Shown: positions 23,040 through 33,900 of the stretch, piece by piece
How positions within the stretch are numbered: the stretch's first letter is position 1
Layout of the letters: every line of letters starts with the position of its first letter
Assembly: GCA_963965975.1 (NCBI GenBank)
Contig: OZ014414.1
Location: 1,773,501 to 1,837,500 of the forward strand
Source: Xestospongia bergquistia
Taxonomy: Eukaryota; Porifera; Demospongiae; Haplosclerida; Petrosiidae
Length of the DNA stretch: 64,000 nt
Reading direction: 5' to 3'
Notes under the pieces: generated by a model
The model's input: only the letters and a program-made list of their open reading frames with translations
Told to the model about the DNA's origin: nothing
The model's database searches: none
Made by a program: the position numbers and the translations under genes

Positions 23040-23146
23040 AGATGATCCAGCGAAGTGACGAGATGATCCAACGATGAGGCGAGTCGATCCAACGAAGTGA
23101 CGAGACGATCCAACGAAGCGACGAGATGATCCAGCGACGAGGCGAG
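23040..23146. repeat. 21-bp tandem repeat (copy 2)
   Basis: Five units of the GATGATCCAACGAAG-type repeat, one more than in copy 1, with GAC-for-GAT and AGCG-for-ACGA changes. Confidence 0.85.
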
Positions 23147-23511
23147 TCGTAGAGAAGATAGAGACATGAAAAATGGAGTACCTTTTATGTTATCAAGAGA
23201 TCTTTCTCACGCTTCAATTTGACAATCAGTCAAGAAAACGCGTGAAAAATTTGTCACCTCCACCAACACCCACGTGACCAGAATTAATTGATTTGTAATT
23301 GATCCAATTAACAATCAATTAAAAGTCTTCAACATTACTTTAACTATTATACAACTTGTTACTAGAAAGAAATATATTTATAATACAATGTCTATATGTG
23401 GTATAGGGTACAATATTTCTGTCAGAAAATTCCAAACTAGTCATTTTAAAGGTCTCAGTCATTTTCTATTACATTTTGTGTATATCAATATAATATTATG
23501 AATTAGTGAAA

Positions 23512-23754
23512 CTAGTAGACAGCTATCATACTGTTTCCGACTAGTTGTATAAACTCAGATCTGCCAGTGCTATATAGTAGCTTGGAGGGAAACGTTATAG
23601 TTGTAAAGGGTGTGGAAATGGTTTTGCAGTCTAGCATTCTTACAGTAAAATAATTTGTTGAGAATTTGAGGTGTGGTTTATCTGACGATAAGATAAGTGT
23701 TGAATTCATGTGACTGGTGGTTGGCAAAATGGGATCATCAGACAGGGGAAACAC
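23512..23754 (-). other. open frame of unknown significance (copy 2)
   Basis: Duplicate of 14583-14825 with few changes; see that entry. Confidence 0.25.
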
Positions 23755-24009
23755 TTCACTATTAAGTAGTTGAAATTTTGACTATCATTGGAGGTAAGTA
23801 ATGCATTGGTCCCATAGAAAAATGGTTAAATGGGTTAGGTTTTATACAAATAAGTGAATCAGATAATACATATGGCACATGTAACTCCACCTCTCTGTCA
23901 TTAGAACCACTCCTCTGTTTATCATCGTCATTCAAATGATCTTATTCAGAATAACCACCTATATATCCCTCATTGTGGGCATGGTCTTCTTCTCATTTAA
24001 ATACTGGAC

Positions 24010-24238
24010 TCACTGGTGTAGAGTATCAATAATGTCATCTTTTTGATGGAGCTCCAAAGCTAAGTCATCTCTCTCTTGATCAAAATGTTGATTCAATTTA
24101 CGATACTTTTGTCTTTTAGACTTGTATTCTTCAGGTTTTGTCATTAATGCTATAAAATCTTCCACCTTCTGCTTCAAACTGGTATAAAGTTTGGTCATAA
24201 CTACATCATGTTTGAAGTTATCGAGCATTACTTTCCAT
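24010..24238 (-). pseudogene. truncated coiled-coil exon (copy 2)
   Basis: Encodes VVMTKLYTSLKQKVEDFIAL through LHQKDDIIDTLH as in copy 1 and retains a KSKRQK stretch that copy 1 lacks. Its upstream end is cut by the internal deletion and fused to a piece of the next exon (LDNFKH replaces the original sequence). Two deletions in opposite copies make neither exon complete. Confidence 0.55.
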
Positions 24239-24349
24239 AGTAACCAACTAAAAAATATTAAGTTCTCTTGTAAATATTATTAAGTTAAATATATAAATCA
24301 AAAAAAGATGGTCATGATGGGCAGTTAACTAGTTCTTGTAGTATGTAGT

Positions 24350-24958
24350 ATGTTGACAAATAGATGATTAATGGATGAATGATCGGATAAGTGGACAAAT
24401 ACATCATCAATGGATGAATGGTTGGATAGATGGACAAATAGATTAGATAATTAATGGATGAATGGTTGGATAGATAGACAAATAGATGAATAATGGATTA
24501 ATGGTTGGATAGATGGACAAATAGATGATTAATGGATGAATGGTTGGATAGATGGACAAATAGATTAGATAATTAATGGATGAATGGTTGGATAGATAGA
24601 CAAATAGATGAATAATGGATGAATGGTTGGATAGATAGACAAATAGATGATTAATGGATGAATGGTTGGATAGATGGACAAATAGATGATTAATGGATGA
24701 ATGGTTGGACAGACGAACAAATACATCATCAATGGATGAATGGTTGGATATATGGACAAATAGATGATTAATGGACAAATAGTTGGATAGATGGACAAAT
24801 AGATTAGATAATCAATGGATGAATGATTAGATAGATGGACAATAAACGATAAATGGATGAATGGTCGGACATATGGACAAAAAGAACATCAATGGATGAA
24901 CGGTTGGATAGATGGACAAATAGATGATCAATGGATGAATGGTTGGATAGATGGACAA
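24350..24958. repeat. 39-bp minisatellite, block 3
   Basis: About 15 units of the same 39-base unit, after duplication copy 2. Overlapping minus-strand frames in two phases are repeat artefacts. Confidence 0.95.
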
Positions 24959-24959
24959 A

Positions 24960-25125
24960 CCTCATCAACTTACATGTTGTGATAATGATGATTGAAGATC
25001 AAGAGGTAAGTGATTATTAGATAACTTGATTAAAGGGGTACTGGGTAACAATATGATAACCAGTGGATCAGTAAGGTAGTAATCTTCAGTACCATATACA
25101 CCACTAGAGAATATTGAAATGTAGT
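24960..25125. repeat. satellite-flanking repeat, copy 2
   Basis: Counterpart of 10837-10995, see there. Confidence 0.85.
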
Positions 25126-25343
25126 ACAGTTAAATAGAATATAAGATGTACAAAGTATATAGACATATAATCTAGATAAACAAATGACTAGATAAAAGGA
25201 ACAAACTTACATTTATAATTATTATAGAACAAGTACAGATAATGTTATGATATTGGAAGTATAATATTATGTACATGTCTCAGTACAATACTACAATATA
25301 TTAAGTATATATCACTGTCTATGGGGGCCCTACTCAAACTTAC

Positions 25344-25607
25344 CACATAGGTATAGTGTAGTATGGTAATATATCATTATATAGTGATAGAGGGAGATAG
25401 TCAGGATCAGTGTGAGGATCTTGTAAGGAAATATGGAAAGCCCCTTCATTAAAAGTACTTACTTGATAACCGCCATCAACTGTCACAATCTGAATGTACT
25501 ATTATAATCAGAGAAACAAAAAACAAGTGATTTGTAAATTTTAAGAACTTACAATTACTAGTAAGATGCTGTGAGACCTGAGAAATAGTCTCACTCTTAG
25601 CAGCCAT
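25344..25607 (-). CDS. first two exons of an unidentified minus-strand gene
   Basis: ATG at 25607 in exon 25607-25553 (MAAKSETISQVSQHLTS, donor GTAAGT). Exon 25479-25344 (acceptor GTGACAG, donor GTAAGT) joins in phase and reads FDGGYQVSTFNEGAFH and QDPHTDPDYLPLSL, then ILPYYTIPMW. A GTAAGT inside exon 2 (after GGYQ) could be an alternative donor. The next exons were not found; downstream lies satellite and then the coiled-coil exons of copy 2, which could belong to the same transcript. No family recognised. Confidence 0.5.
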
Positions 25608-26045
25608 TTCTTCAAGTGGGTGTGTCTAACTACTTCCAGTAGTTATGAATAAGTTAATTAGTTTTAGCTATTCAATATATAATCACATTAAATAGCAAAC
25701 TAGCATTTTAATTAAAACAAGTATACAAAATGACAAAATTATTAAAATGAACAACACAAGCTATATGACAAAAACTACCTTGAGTCAGACAGAATGGACA
25801 GATGTGTGCATAAAAGGATATCTTAATGGATGGATTGTAAAAAAAATAATGCATAACAATTTTAAAATTAGCAAGTAAGGAATAGTAAGGACTTCTAAAT
25901 TATCCTTGATCTTTTGTTCATGTTCTTCAAGATCAGATATTGGTTTATCAATTTCATATTGATATTTTATATTGTTTTGTTAACTAAATGACATTCAACT
26001 TAGTACAAACATTATGCCAATAGTATGTGCTGAGATAATTGTACT
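25608..26045. other. intergenic, no feature seen
   Basis: AT-rich sequence upstream of the 25607 start. A short stretch near 25895-25985 (TCATGTTCTTCAAGATCAGA) resembles coiled-coil coding sequence on the minus strand but has no clear splice borders. Confidence 0.4.
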
Positions 26046-26049
26046 ATAA

Positions 26050-26300
26050 TATGTTTTATTGGAAATGGTAACCATTTACTTAGGAATTTTACATTCTAAT
26101 ATAATAAGAATAAGAGGAAGAGAAAACATTGTACAATCCCTACATAGGCAGTAGTACTGCCTGCCATATATAGAGGTTGCATGTGTAAAATAATTTAAAT
26201 CATAAAAAAACTAATATCATTTAATTTGATTACTAATGTACAATGAAAATAACTTCTAGTGTATAGATAATAGTGAGAACTAATAAAGATTGTTTCATTC
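26050..26300. repeat. dispersed repeat, copy 2
   Basis: Matches 5825-6060. A partial third copy of its left part (TTTATTGGAAATGATAACTATTAA...GAATTTCTCATT) follows at 26375-26425. Confidence 0.6.
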
Positions 26301-26429
26301 GCTATTATAATTATATTTAAAATAACCACCTCAATCTGTTATCATAATTATTAATATATAGAAATACTATAAGTATGCTTTATTGGAAATGATAACTATT
26401 AATTTGTGAATTTCTCATTTCTGAACGTT

Positions 26430-27205
26430 TCTTCCAGTGACTCTCTAGGGATAAACAACAATGTAGAAGAGATTGTACTATAAATCTATACTACTTTATG
26501 TCAAGCTGTATGTGATGACAAGGATATGATGACTGTTCCACACTAGAAGAAAACAAGTAGTTACATACATGAAAATGTTACCAGACAAATATTATGTGTT
26601 CTCACTTGAACTATGTTCCTATTTAATTTTATATACTTTGTACTACTTTTTTAGATGCAAATAATATAACATTGTGTCCACTTTACCATATCAATCACTT
26701 GTACTTTTAAAAAATTGTTTGTTCTTTGAATAATTTGTATTGTTTTAATTGATCAGTTCTATAGCACCAAATAAAAAATAATAAATTTACATTTTTTACT
26801 TTCTTATTCCTTCAATATTTTCATTTGATTTTTAATTTTTTTTCCAATATTTTTACTTATTGAAGCAATGAACAATAACAATAATTATGATTGTTATGTA
26901 CAAACATGATATTTACATATGGCAATGAATGTAACCCTTTATTAACATTGCAATATATAAAAGGTGTATTAAAATTTAAAATTTAAAATTTAATTTATAA
27001 TGTAACATGAATATAATTAATAAACTTTTATTCTAATACAATAGCTCTTTTTGTAACTATAGCCAATTCTTTCTAAGTAAACTTGATGCTATCAAATAAG
27101 TGTATAGTAATAATGAATTACTCATATGTATTAAATCTAACATTATAACATTAATGTCAGATAGTTACTGTGTTAATCAAGAAACATGTTTCCTTCCACA
27201 TGATA
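26430..27205. other. intergenic, no feature seen
   Basis: AT-rich region downstream of the first gasdermin-like gene. No open frame with splice support and no repeat recognised. Confidence 0.5.
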
Positions 27206-27209
27206 CAAA

Positions 27210-28285
27210 CTATTTAGTTTTGGGAATATCTTGAGAAACATCTTTAAGTTGAGATTCAGTTTGAGACCTAAACTTAACATTTTCCATTGCAAATACATCT
27301 CCATATAGAAAGTGTATCTAACAATGTACATATTGTCTGTAATAATCAAGAAATTGATATATATACCTTCTCATTGTGCTCATAACCACTTTTATCTCGG
27401 GGGATTAACTCTCCATTCCTACCAATGTCCACCTTCATAATATGAAAACCAATATTAGTAACCAAATCTCGTTTTGTTACTAAGGGGGAATTATAGTAAT
27501 TGAAATTTATACTCATGTAGAAATACCAATTGTTTCTTTGTGTTCATCATCAATTTTTATGTCAGCATCGGCATCTTCTCCATTCACAGGCCCTATAGGA
27601 ACATTTTCACCTTCCTTAATATCATCATCAGTTCCTAAAGCAACGTCTTTTTTAAGCTATATCAACATAGCATAATAATATAGGCAACATAAGATATATT
27701 AACATACTGTGATTTCTACTTTGCTTGCAGTGTAAACAGATATAATGACAAAGAATGTTTTTCCTTTTTCTATAGCCTCTTGAACAATAGGGTGTTTTAA
27801 ATCTACTTTATATTGTTTGGTGCTAAGAACGTCATACATATCACTTATTGTATGAGTAACGTCACCAAATTGAACTGAAATAGTGGCATTGTCTTTCCCT
27901 TTACCTCCTATTTTACCACCAACTTTCACAATTGCAGCTTTCGCCTTTTGTAAAAGAAATATAACTTAGTTCAGTATAAATCATTACTTACATCTCCATC
28001 AAGACTAAGATTGATATCAAAGGTCTTTTCTTTAGATTCAGAGTCTACTGTAAACAAAGTGTGAGTCTCAGTCTGAAGAAGGAGGTCTTGTTGTTCTGAC
28101 TTAGACAAAAGAGATTGTAGTGGTGCTGATGTAAAGTCCAAAGAGTTGTCATAATACCAACGTTGTTTGTTATGTCGAACTAAGACGGCTCCAATAACAA
28201 ACTGATCTACTCTCTCAAGAGAAGTTACAAATGCTGAAGGAAGATTGTGAAGGACTGCTTTCTCATAGATCACTTGTGATGCCAT
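27210..28285 (-). CDS. gasdermin-like pore-forming protein A, no C-terminal inhibitory domain
   Basis: Five exons on the minus strand join in phase: 28285-27992, 27944-27708, 27656-27527, 27479-27367, 27317-27210; 293 residues. The start MASQ is kept in the paralogue. Matches to the gasdermin N-terminal domain by eye: VIGAVLVRHNKQRWYY and LDFTSAPLQSLL (as LSLVxKKKRxxxx and YxFTSTPFTLxDIL), then SVQFGDVTHTISDMYDVL and YKVDLKHPIVQEAIEKG (as ASFGxLxxxxxDLxxL and xxVNLxHPVLQQxxEG), and GFHIMKVDIGRNGE. Exon 5 ends 35 residues after LYGDVFAMENVKF, about where the pore domain ends, so no inhibitory C-terminal domain can follow. An acidic 43-residue insert (exon 3) lies inside the fold. The protein has no cysteine. 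Gasdermins form membrane pores in cell death; action here is inferred. Confidence 0.75.
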
Positions 28286-28861
28286 AATGAACTCTGTGTG
28301 TGTGTAACAGCTGTTCTCAAAGCCTACTCTATATATTGATGCTGTCAATCACACACCTGGACTAGACATAAACTGTTACTGTTAACACATTATCTGCTCA
28401 CAGTTTCCTTAATGTTGTACAAATGGTAGTATATAATAGTTAACATGTATATGCAAACCAGTAGGAGGTCATTAAAAATCAGTGAATTTGAACTTTAAAA
28501 TAAACTTTAAAATGAATTAAGATATATACAGTACTCTATACAACATGTGTACTGTATATTACAAGTTAAATTAACACAAACAGAATATAAAAATGTTACT
28601 CAATATAAAATTCATTATATTATCTAATTATATAAATAATTTGAACATTCTTGTAATAATATTTAAGAATAAAATGTTTAGTATCTTTATAATTGTAAAC
28701 AGAAATGTTTGCCAATCAGTTACTGAAATCCAATAAACTTACTTTCTTATCGCTTATCTATTAATACACTAACACATGTAATACACATGTATGCTTGCAT
28801 ATTTGATCATAAGATATATAACAGTAAAGAACATGGTAAATATTCAAGTCATATACTTAAT

Positions 28862-29974
28862 TTACGTCCAAACAGGATATGGTTTACAGTTGTACTCAGC
28901 GCTATACCAACTTCCAATATCCTGAATTATCTTAACTTCCTGGTTTGGTTCATAAAGTTTTTCACACACACTACATGGAAAGTCTTTTGGATCCCTTCCA
29001 AATATAGTTACATTCCAGTAATCTCTCCACTTGAAGTACTCATTATAAAGTTTAGGATCACTGCCTACATGTTTTAAATAATCAGCAAGTTCTTTGGCTG
29101 ACTGGAAATTACGAGCATTAATAAAAGACTTTGGGGGAATAACAACTGGACTGGATAAATTTGCTCCTGATATAATCACTGGAACTACTCCTTTCATAAG
29201 AGCATTTACGAAGGTTTTTTCAGAAAGAAGATCTTGACATATGGTATTTTCAAAAGCCAAGTAAAATTTGTACTTTGGTATGTAAGAAAAGCATTTATCA
29301 TGCGGTATGCAGCGTTTACCACAATTACCATAAATGTCTACATCAATGTACTTTTTGACACTTTTCAATAAATTAAAACGGTCTTTTCGACAATTACTTA
29401 CTAGAATAATAGCAGTTTTTTGTTTCCCTTCAAGGTAATTCTTTTTTGGATCAAAACCACTTTGAAACTTTTCACCAGGTATAATTTTGCCAAATGCATA
29501 TCTAATGTCTGAATCCAACTTGTATGACATAGTCCAATTAAAAAGGGAGTTCCACTTACGCAGTGCATTGATTCCCACTACACTCTGTGCTGGTGTGTCT
29601 CTATTATAACAAATCCAATGTTGCCACTGTGGTCGTTTCATGGATCTAATAGCAAAAAGAGATGACATAAAATTAGCTCCTTGTGTGTGAAATATGACAG
29701 CATTGCTCTGAGATAATAGCGTCTTATTATTAGTGACATAACATTTATGTTTCTGAGCTCCACAAACTATCTCGCCACTAGCCATTCTATGAAGTTGAAT
29801 GAAGTCTCCGCCAAAGCACAATGTCCAAAATAAAATAATTTTTGAGAAACTAACTGATGCAACAGGGAAAGTGGATGGTATTTGTTTTGGTTTTGAGCAC
29901 AATATATAGACCATGATGAATAGGAGAAGTATTGATAATCCCAAAGTGAATTTTTGTTTATTACTTGTAGGCAT
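28862..29974 (-). CDS. alpha-fucosyltransferase, GT10 family
   Basis: Intronless coding region, 370 residues, type II membrane layout: short cytosolic tail, helix at about residues 10-28 (LGLSILLLFIMVYILC), then a lumenal enzyme. GT10 signatures: ILFWTLCFGG near the start of the catalytic region, FNWTMSYKLDSDI, the VSNCRKDRFNLL and DIYGNCG segment, and the donor-site motif YKFYLAFENTICQDLLSEK followed by VNALMKGVVPVI. Length is usual for the family. It would add fucose from GDP-fucose to glycans in the Golgi; linkage cannot be told from sequence. An acceptor (TTTTTACACAG) two bases before the ATG indicates a 5' UTR intron. It stands between the two gasdermin-like genes on the same strand. Confidence 0.9.
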   Translation of the reverse strand: MPTSNKQKFTLGLSILLLFIMVYILCSKPKQIPSTFPVASVSFSKIILFWTLCFGGDFIQLHRMASGEIVCGAQKHKCYVTNNKTLLSQSNAVIFHTQGANFMSSLFAIRSMKRPQWQHWICYNRDTPAQSVVGINALRKWNSLFNWTMSYKLDSDIRYAFGKIIPGEKFQSGFDPKKNYLEGKQKTAIILVSNCRKDRFNLLKSVKKYIDVDIYGNCGKRCIPHDKCFSYIPKYKFYLAFENTICQDLLSEKTFVNALMKGVVPVIISGANLSSPVVIPPKSFINARNFQSAKELADYLKHVGSDPKLYNEYFKWRDYWNVTIFGRDPKDFPCSVCEKLYEPNQEVKIIQDIGSWYSAEYNCKPYPVWT

Positions 29975-29975
29975 A

Positions 29976-30640
29976 CCTGTGTAAAAATAAAATACAATAT
30001 TTGTAGTTAGTCACACAGAGCTCACTACTAAAATAGATTAGTATTTTAACCAACTCATGGTCACTTTCATTGTGACTACAATATACATAGAAAATATTAA
30101 CAAAACTATTGCTACAGAATTGACAGTTCATGTATTTAAACAAATGACTTTTTAGAAAAGTCATGTATGTAATATGTTTATAGGACTGTTCTAATAGACA
30201 GTCCTCACACATAGCCAAGTATCCATCATATTGTTTGTTTAACTAATAACTCAATAAAGACAATGTTCACAGCTAGTTATGAAAACAACGATGTTTACTT
30301 TATAATCACTGTCAGGTCAACATACCTATATATTGGTTAAATCAATTGATCAATTTTTGGATAGCTCTCAACTAACTAGTTGCTCTTCAGAACACAATAT
30401 ATTTCACTAGAAAAGTTACATTCAAATCTCTTATGTTGACTGGAGGTTATACACTTCAAGTTTTAGCTGTGATGCCATTTTTCAAAGTCTATATAAATTA
30501 TTAATCTATAAAGCCCTATATAACTTAACACTGTTTTTTTATCTATATTAGGCTTAACGAATCACATACAACTGAAGTGAGGCATTTCACTCTAATTTAT
30601 AAGAGACTAGATCTATATTCCTCTATTAAACATTATTTCA
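29976..30640. other. upstream region of the fucosyltransferase, no coding feature
   Basis: Contains the acceptor of the presumed 5' UTR intron (about 29976-29990). The rest is AT-rich with no recognised gene; the minus-strand frame at 29961-30218 has no family match. Confidence 0.45.
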
Positions 30641-30766
30641 AAATCTAGTGTTAACAGAGTAACACTACAAACCTAAAATATTTGGGGGTACTGGAAACTT
30701 AGACAATGCACGGCAAAGAAAATACGATAATGATAATTCTAGTATGTCTCACATCACCATAGTTTC

Positions 30767-31081
30767 ATGAATATAATGTAAGTCCAATACTACTGAGTTA
30801 CCACAAACCAGAAAGTAGTCTAACTCAATAATATTATGTGTTAACACAAATAGAAGCCAGAAAGTAATCTCTTGTACACTCGCTTCAAATGAAGCCATAA
30901 GTAGATAATGAAGCCATAAGTAGATAATGAAGCCATAAGTAGATACTATCACAACTATACAAAATCAGTTAGTTCAGCAGCAATTTTATATTCATAGTTA
31001 TAATTATTATGCAAAAACTACAAAGATTTTTTTTTGACTTGTAGTTGTGCTTACATTGTTTTGGGTTTACATTGTATTGAT
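30767..31081. mobile_element. MITE with ATGTAA(G)TCCAA termini, copy 1
   Basis: Terminal inverted repeats: left ATGAATATAATGTAAGTCC and right (reverse complement) ATCAATACAATGTAAACCC. About 315 bases, no coding capacity. Internal words (TTGACTTGTAGTTG, CATTGTTTTGGG) recur in copies at 31518-31805 and 57831-58173, whose termini are the best preserved. Confidence 0.65.
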
Positions 31082-31517
31082 AATTCTTTTATAACAAAGA
31101 CATCTTTTAAAATGACACATAAATGCTATTAAAAATGTAACCTATAGTTACAATAAACTTTGAACTAGCTATGTGCATATTTATATATAATTATAAAAAT
31201 TGATTAGAAAATTTAAGCAGTACATTTTATTATTTAATTCAAACACATGCATACATGCTTTCATGTACTATGCAAATGGTCAATCCGATAATATAAATAT
31301 CATACTAATAATATAACATTATTTCAAGATCCAATGTTAACATAGTAATTCTACACTACAAAAGCTACAATATTTGGGGCAACTATAAACTTAGAAAATA
31401 AGATAATGATATCTCTCATGTAATAGACTATAGTACCTATTGTTAGCATAGAATAGCTGTTTATATTTAAAATAGCATTTTGTCATTTCCAATGATGTCT
31501 TTGTTGCTGTAGATTTT

Positions 31518-31805
31518 ATCAATGTAATGTAAGTCCAATACTACTTAGTTACCACAAAGCATCTAACCTAATAATATTATGTATTAACACAATTAGAAGC
31601 CAGAAAGTAATCTTTTGTACATGGCTTCAAATAAGGCCATACGTGTATACTATCACAACTATACCAATCCAGTTATTTCAGTATTACTTTCATGATCATA
31701 ATTTCAATTATTACACTCAAACTACAGAGATTAATTTTTGGTTTCTAGTTGATTTTATACATATTGAATTAGGCTAGTTTTGGTTTATGCTTTCATTGCA
31801 TTTAT
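31518..31805. mobile_element. MITE with ATGTAA(G)TCCAA termini, copy 2
   Basis: Left end ATCAATGTAATGTAAGTCC, right end decayed. Shares TTTTTGGTTTCTAGTTGATT and TTATACATATTGAATTAGGC with copy 3. Confidence 0.6.
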
Positions 31806-32000
31806 AATTCATTTATAACAAAGACACCATTTAAAATGACGCATAAAGGCTATTAAAAGTGTAATCTATTGTAACAATAAACTTTGAACTAGCTATGCGC
31901 ATTTATATATAATTGTAAAAATTGATTAGAAATTTAAGCAATACATTTTTATTATTTAATTCAAATTCATACATGATTTCATGTACTATATGAATGGCCA

Positions 32001-32835
32001 CATTGATAATATAAATATCGTACTAGTTGCTTGATTACTATAAATCAAATTTAAATGACTAACATATTTACTTTTAACTCAGTTTGCATCAAATTTATGG
32101 CTACCTGCTGACATAGTGCCATTCTTTCATTAAAATCCTTATTCTGGTATAATTCTTACCTTGTTTAGTCCCTTATTAATAATTCTATATATAGATGCTG
32201 TCACCTTGTAAAACAATGATCACACTAGCCACTTAACTGTTAAAGTAACAGCAACTGATTACTTAGTATTCGTTATTGAAATTTGAGGGACGAAATTTTA
32301 GAATAATACGGTATTTGTAGTTTTAAATAATTAATGTTTTTAACCCCTCATGTTCACGATAATTTAATTTGTGTATAGAGAATTGGACAGACAAAACGTG
32401 AGTCAGAATTCAATTCTCAGAGTAGGCATCACCCATAGTCCCAATGAAACTTGACAACTTAGGTTTTTTTGTGGTGACTACAAGACATGTTTCAGCGAAG
32501 CATCTATACGGAACGCATAATTTTAATTTTATCTGAAGTTGATAATTTATTTTCTTCAGCAGGAGTAGTGTAATATTGTTGTGATTACTAGTGCGTAGCT
32601 GGCTATGTATAGCTTACATAAATAGTCCATTTCATAGTATATTAATAATTAAAACAGTGTTATGTTTACTTTTTTTTATTACAACTTATGTAACCATGTA
32701 TTAGTGATAAATTAATCAATCAATTGATACACTGTAACTCTCTAATGGTTACTGTAAATTAAAAATTTTATTTTTTTGAGATGACACAGATTAGTTAGTT
32801 TGGGAAACAGCATGTGTAACATCTTTAGTTTGAGG
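32001..32835. other. intergenic, no feature seen
   Basis: AT-rich sequence between the duplicated MITE region and the second gasdermin-like gene (its 3' side). Nothing recognised. Confidence 0.5.
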
Positions 32836-32841
32836 TTTATT

Positions 32842-33864
32842 TTAAGACCTAAACTTTGCGTTATCCATTGCAAATACGTCTCCATATGGATAATGTATCT
32901 AACAGAGTACATATTGTCTGTAATATTAAGCAAATTGGTATATATACCTTCTCATGATGTTCATAACCACTTTTATCTTGGGGGATTAACTCTCCATTCC
33001 TACCAATGTCCACTTTCATAATATGAAAACCAATATTAGTAGGCAAATCTCGTTTTGTTACTAAGGGAACGTAACAGGAATAAAATGAAGTTACTTGTAT
33101 AATTTATACCAATCATTTCTTTGCATTCGCTATCAATTTTTAAATTAGCATCAACATCTTCTCCTTTCACAGGTCCTACAGGAACATCGACATCTTCCTT
33201 AACACTATCATCAGTATTAAAAGCAACATTGTTTTTAAGCTAAATAAAAATAATATAAAAATAAATAAAAATAGGATAGATTAACATACTGTTATTTCTA
33301 CTTTGCTTGCAGTGTGAAGAGATGTAATGATAAAGAATGTATTTCCTTTCTCAACAGCATCTTGAACAACAGGATGTTCTAAATCTACTTTATATTGTTT
33401 AGTGCTAAGAGATTCATACATGTTACTGATTGTATGAGTAATGTCACCGAAATCAACTGATATAGTGACATTGTCTTTCATATGACCTCCTATTTTACCA
33501 CCAATACTCACAATTGCAGCTTTCACCTACAAACAAAAGATAACTTACTTTACTATAAAATATTTCTTACATCTCCATCAAGACTAGGATTGATATTAAG
33601 AGACTTTTCTTTAGATTCTGATTCTCCAGTAAACAATGTATGTGTCTCAGTTTGAAAAGAGAAGCTTTGTTGTTCTGATTTAGACAAGAGAGATTGTAAT
33701 GGTGCTGATGTAAAGTCCAAAGAATTGCCATAATACCAACGTTGTTTGTGATGTCGAACTAAAACTGCTCCAATAACAAATTCATCTATTTTTTCAAGAG
33801 AAGTAACAAATGCCGAAGGAAAACTGAGACGCACTGCTTTCTCGTAGATCGATTGTGATGCCAT
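32842..33864 (-). CDS. gasdermin-like pore-forming protein B, no C-terminal inhibitory domain
   Basis: Paralogue of 27210-28285 with the same five exons and lengths in the first four: 33864-33571, 33526-33290, 33239-33110, 33060-32948, 32898-32842; 276 residues. Key segments are kept (VIGAVLVRHHKQRWYYGN, SVDFGDITHTISNMYESL, YKVDLEHPVVQDAVEKG, GFHIMKVDIGRNGE, YPYGDVFAMDNAKF). The acidic exon 3 has diverged most and contains the only cysteine (DSECKE). It stops at FRS, where gene A continues FRSQTES for 17 more residues, through TAA in place of CAA. That shortened tail supports the view that the domain ends here. Protein divergence (roughly a quarter of positions) with intact frames suggests both genes are under selection. 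Confidence 0.75.
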
Positions 33865-33900
33865 AATGACAAGGTGTGCGTGAAATAGATATCGTAACAA

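Larger units (their letters stand above)
20530..24345. repeat. segmental duplication, copy 2
   Basis: Matches 11478-16030, with an internal deletion of about 640 bases after 24210 relative to copy 1 and different unit numbers in the tandem repeats. All regulatory-looking and structural features of copy 1 recur here. Confidence 0.9.
30640..32000. repeat. tandem duplication of ~680 bp containing a MITE
   Basis: 30640-31310 and 31320-32000 share ordered words: AATATTTGGGG, ATGTAAGTCCAATACTAC, GAAGCCAGAAAGTAATCT, AACAATAAACTTTGAACTAGCTATG and TTAATTCAAA. Each contains one copy of the inverted-repeat element described separately. Copy 1 has a local triplication of ATGAAGCCATAAGTAGAT near 30893-30945. 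Confidence 0.8.

Noticed and set aside
10579..24798. Many minus-strand frames of Tyr/Ile/Pro/His/Ser type
   Set aside because: They are translations of the 39-bp satellite, whose unit is 13 codons; no start context, splice or non-repeat sequence supports a gene.
10200..24958. Possible CRISPR-like array from regularly repeated 39-bp units
   Set aside because: There are no unique spacers between conserved repeats; units are head-to-tail satellite with gradual variation, and the genome is eukaryotic.
27210..28285. Membrane-attack/perforin or actinoporin-type pore former
   Set aside because: No MACPF signature or actinoporin aromatic/RGD pattern; the FGxV...VDLxHPxxQxxxEKG arrangement fits gasdermins better.
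28787..29077. Plus-strand frame of 96 codons
   Set aside because: Antisense to the 3' end of the fucosyltransferase.
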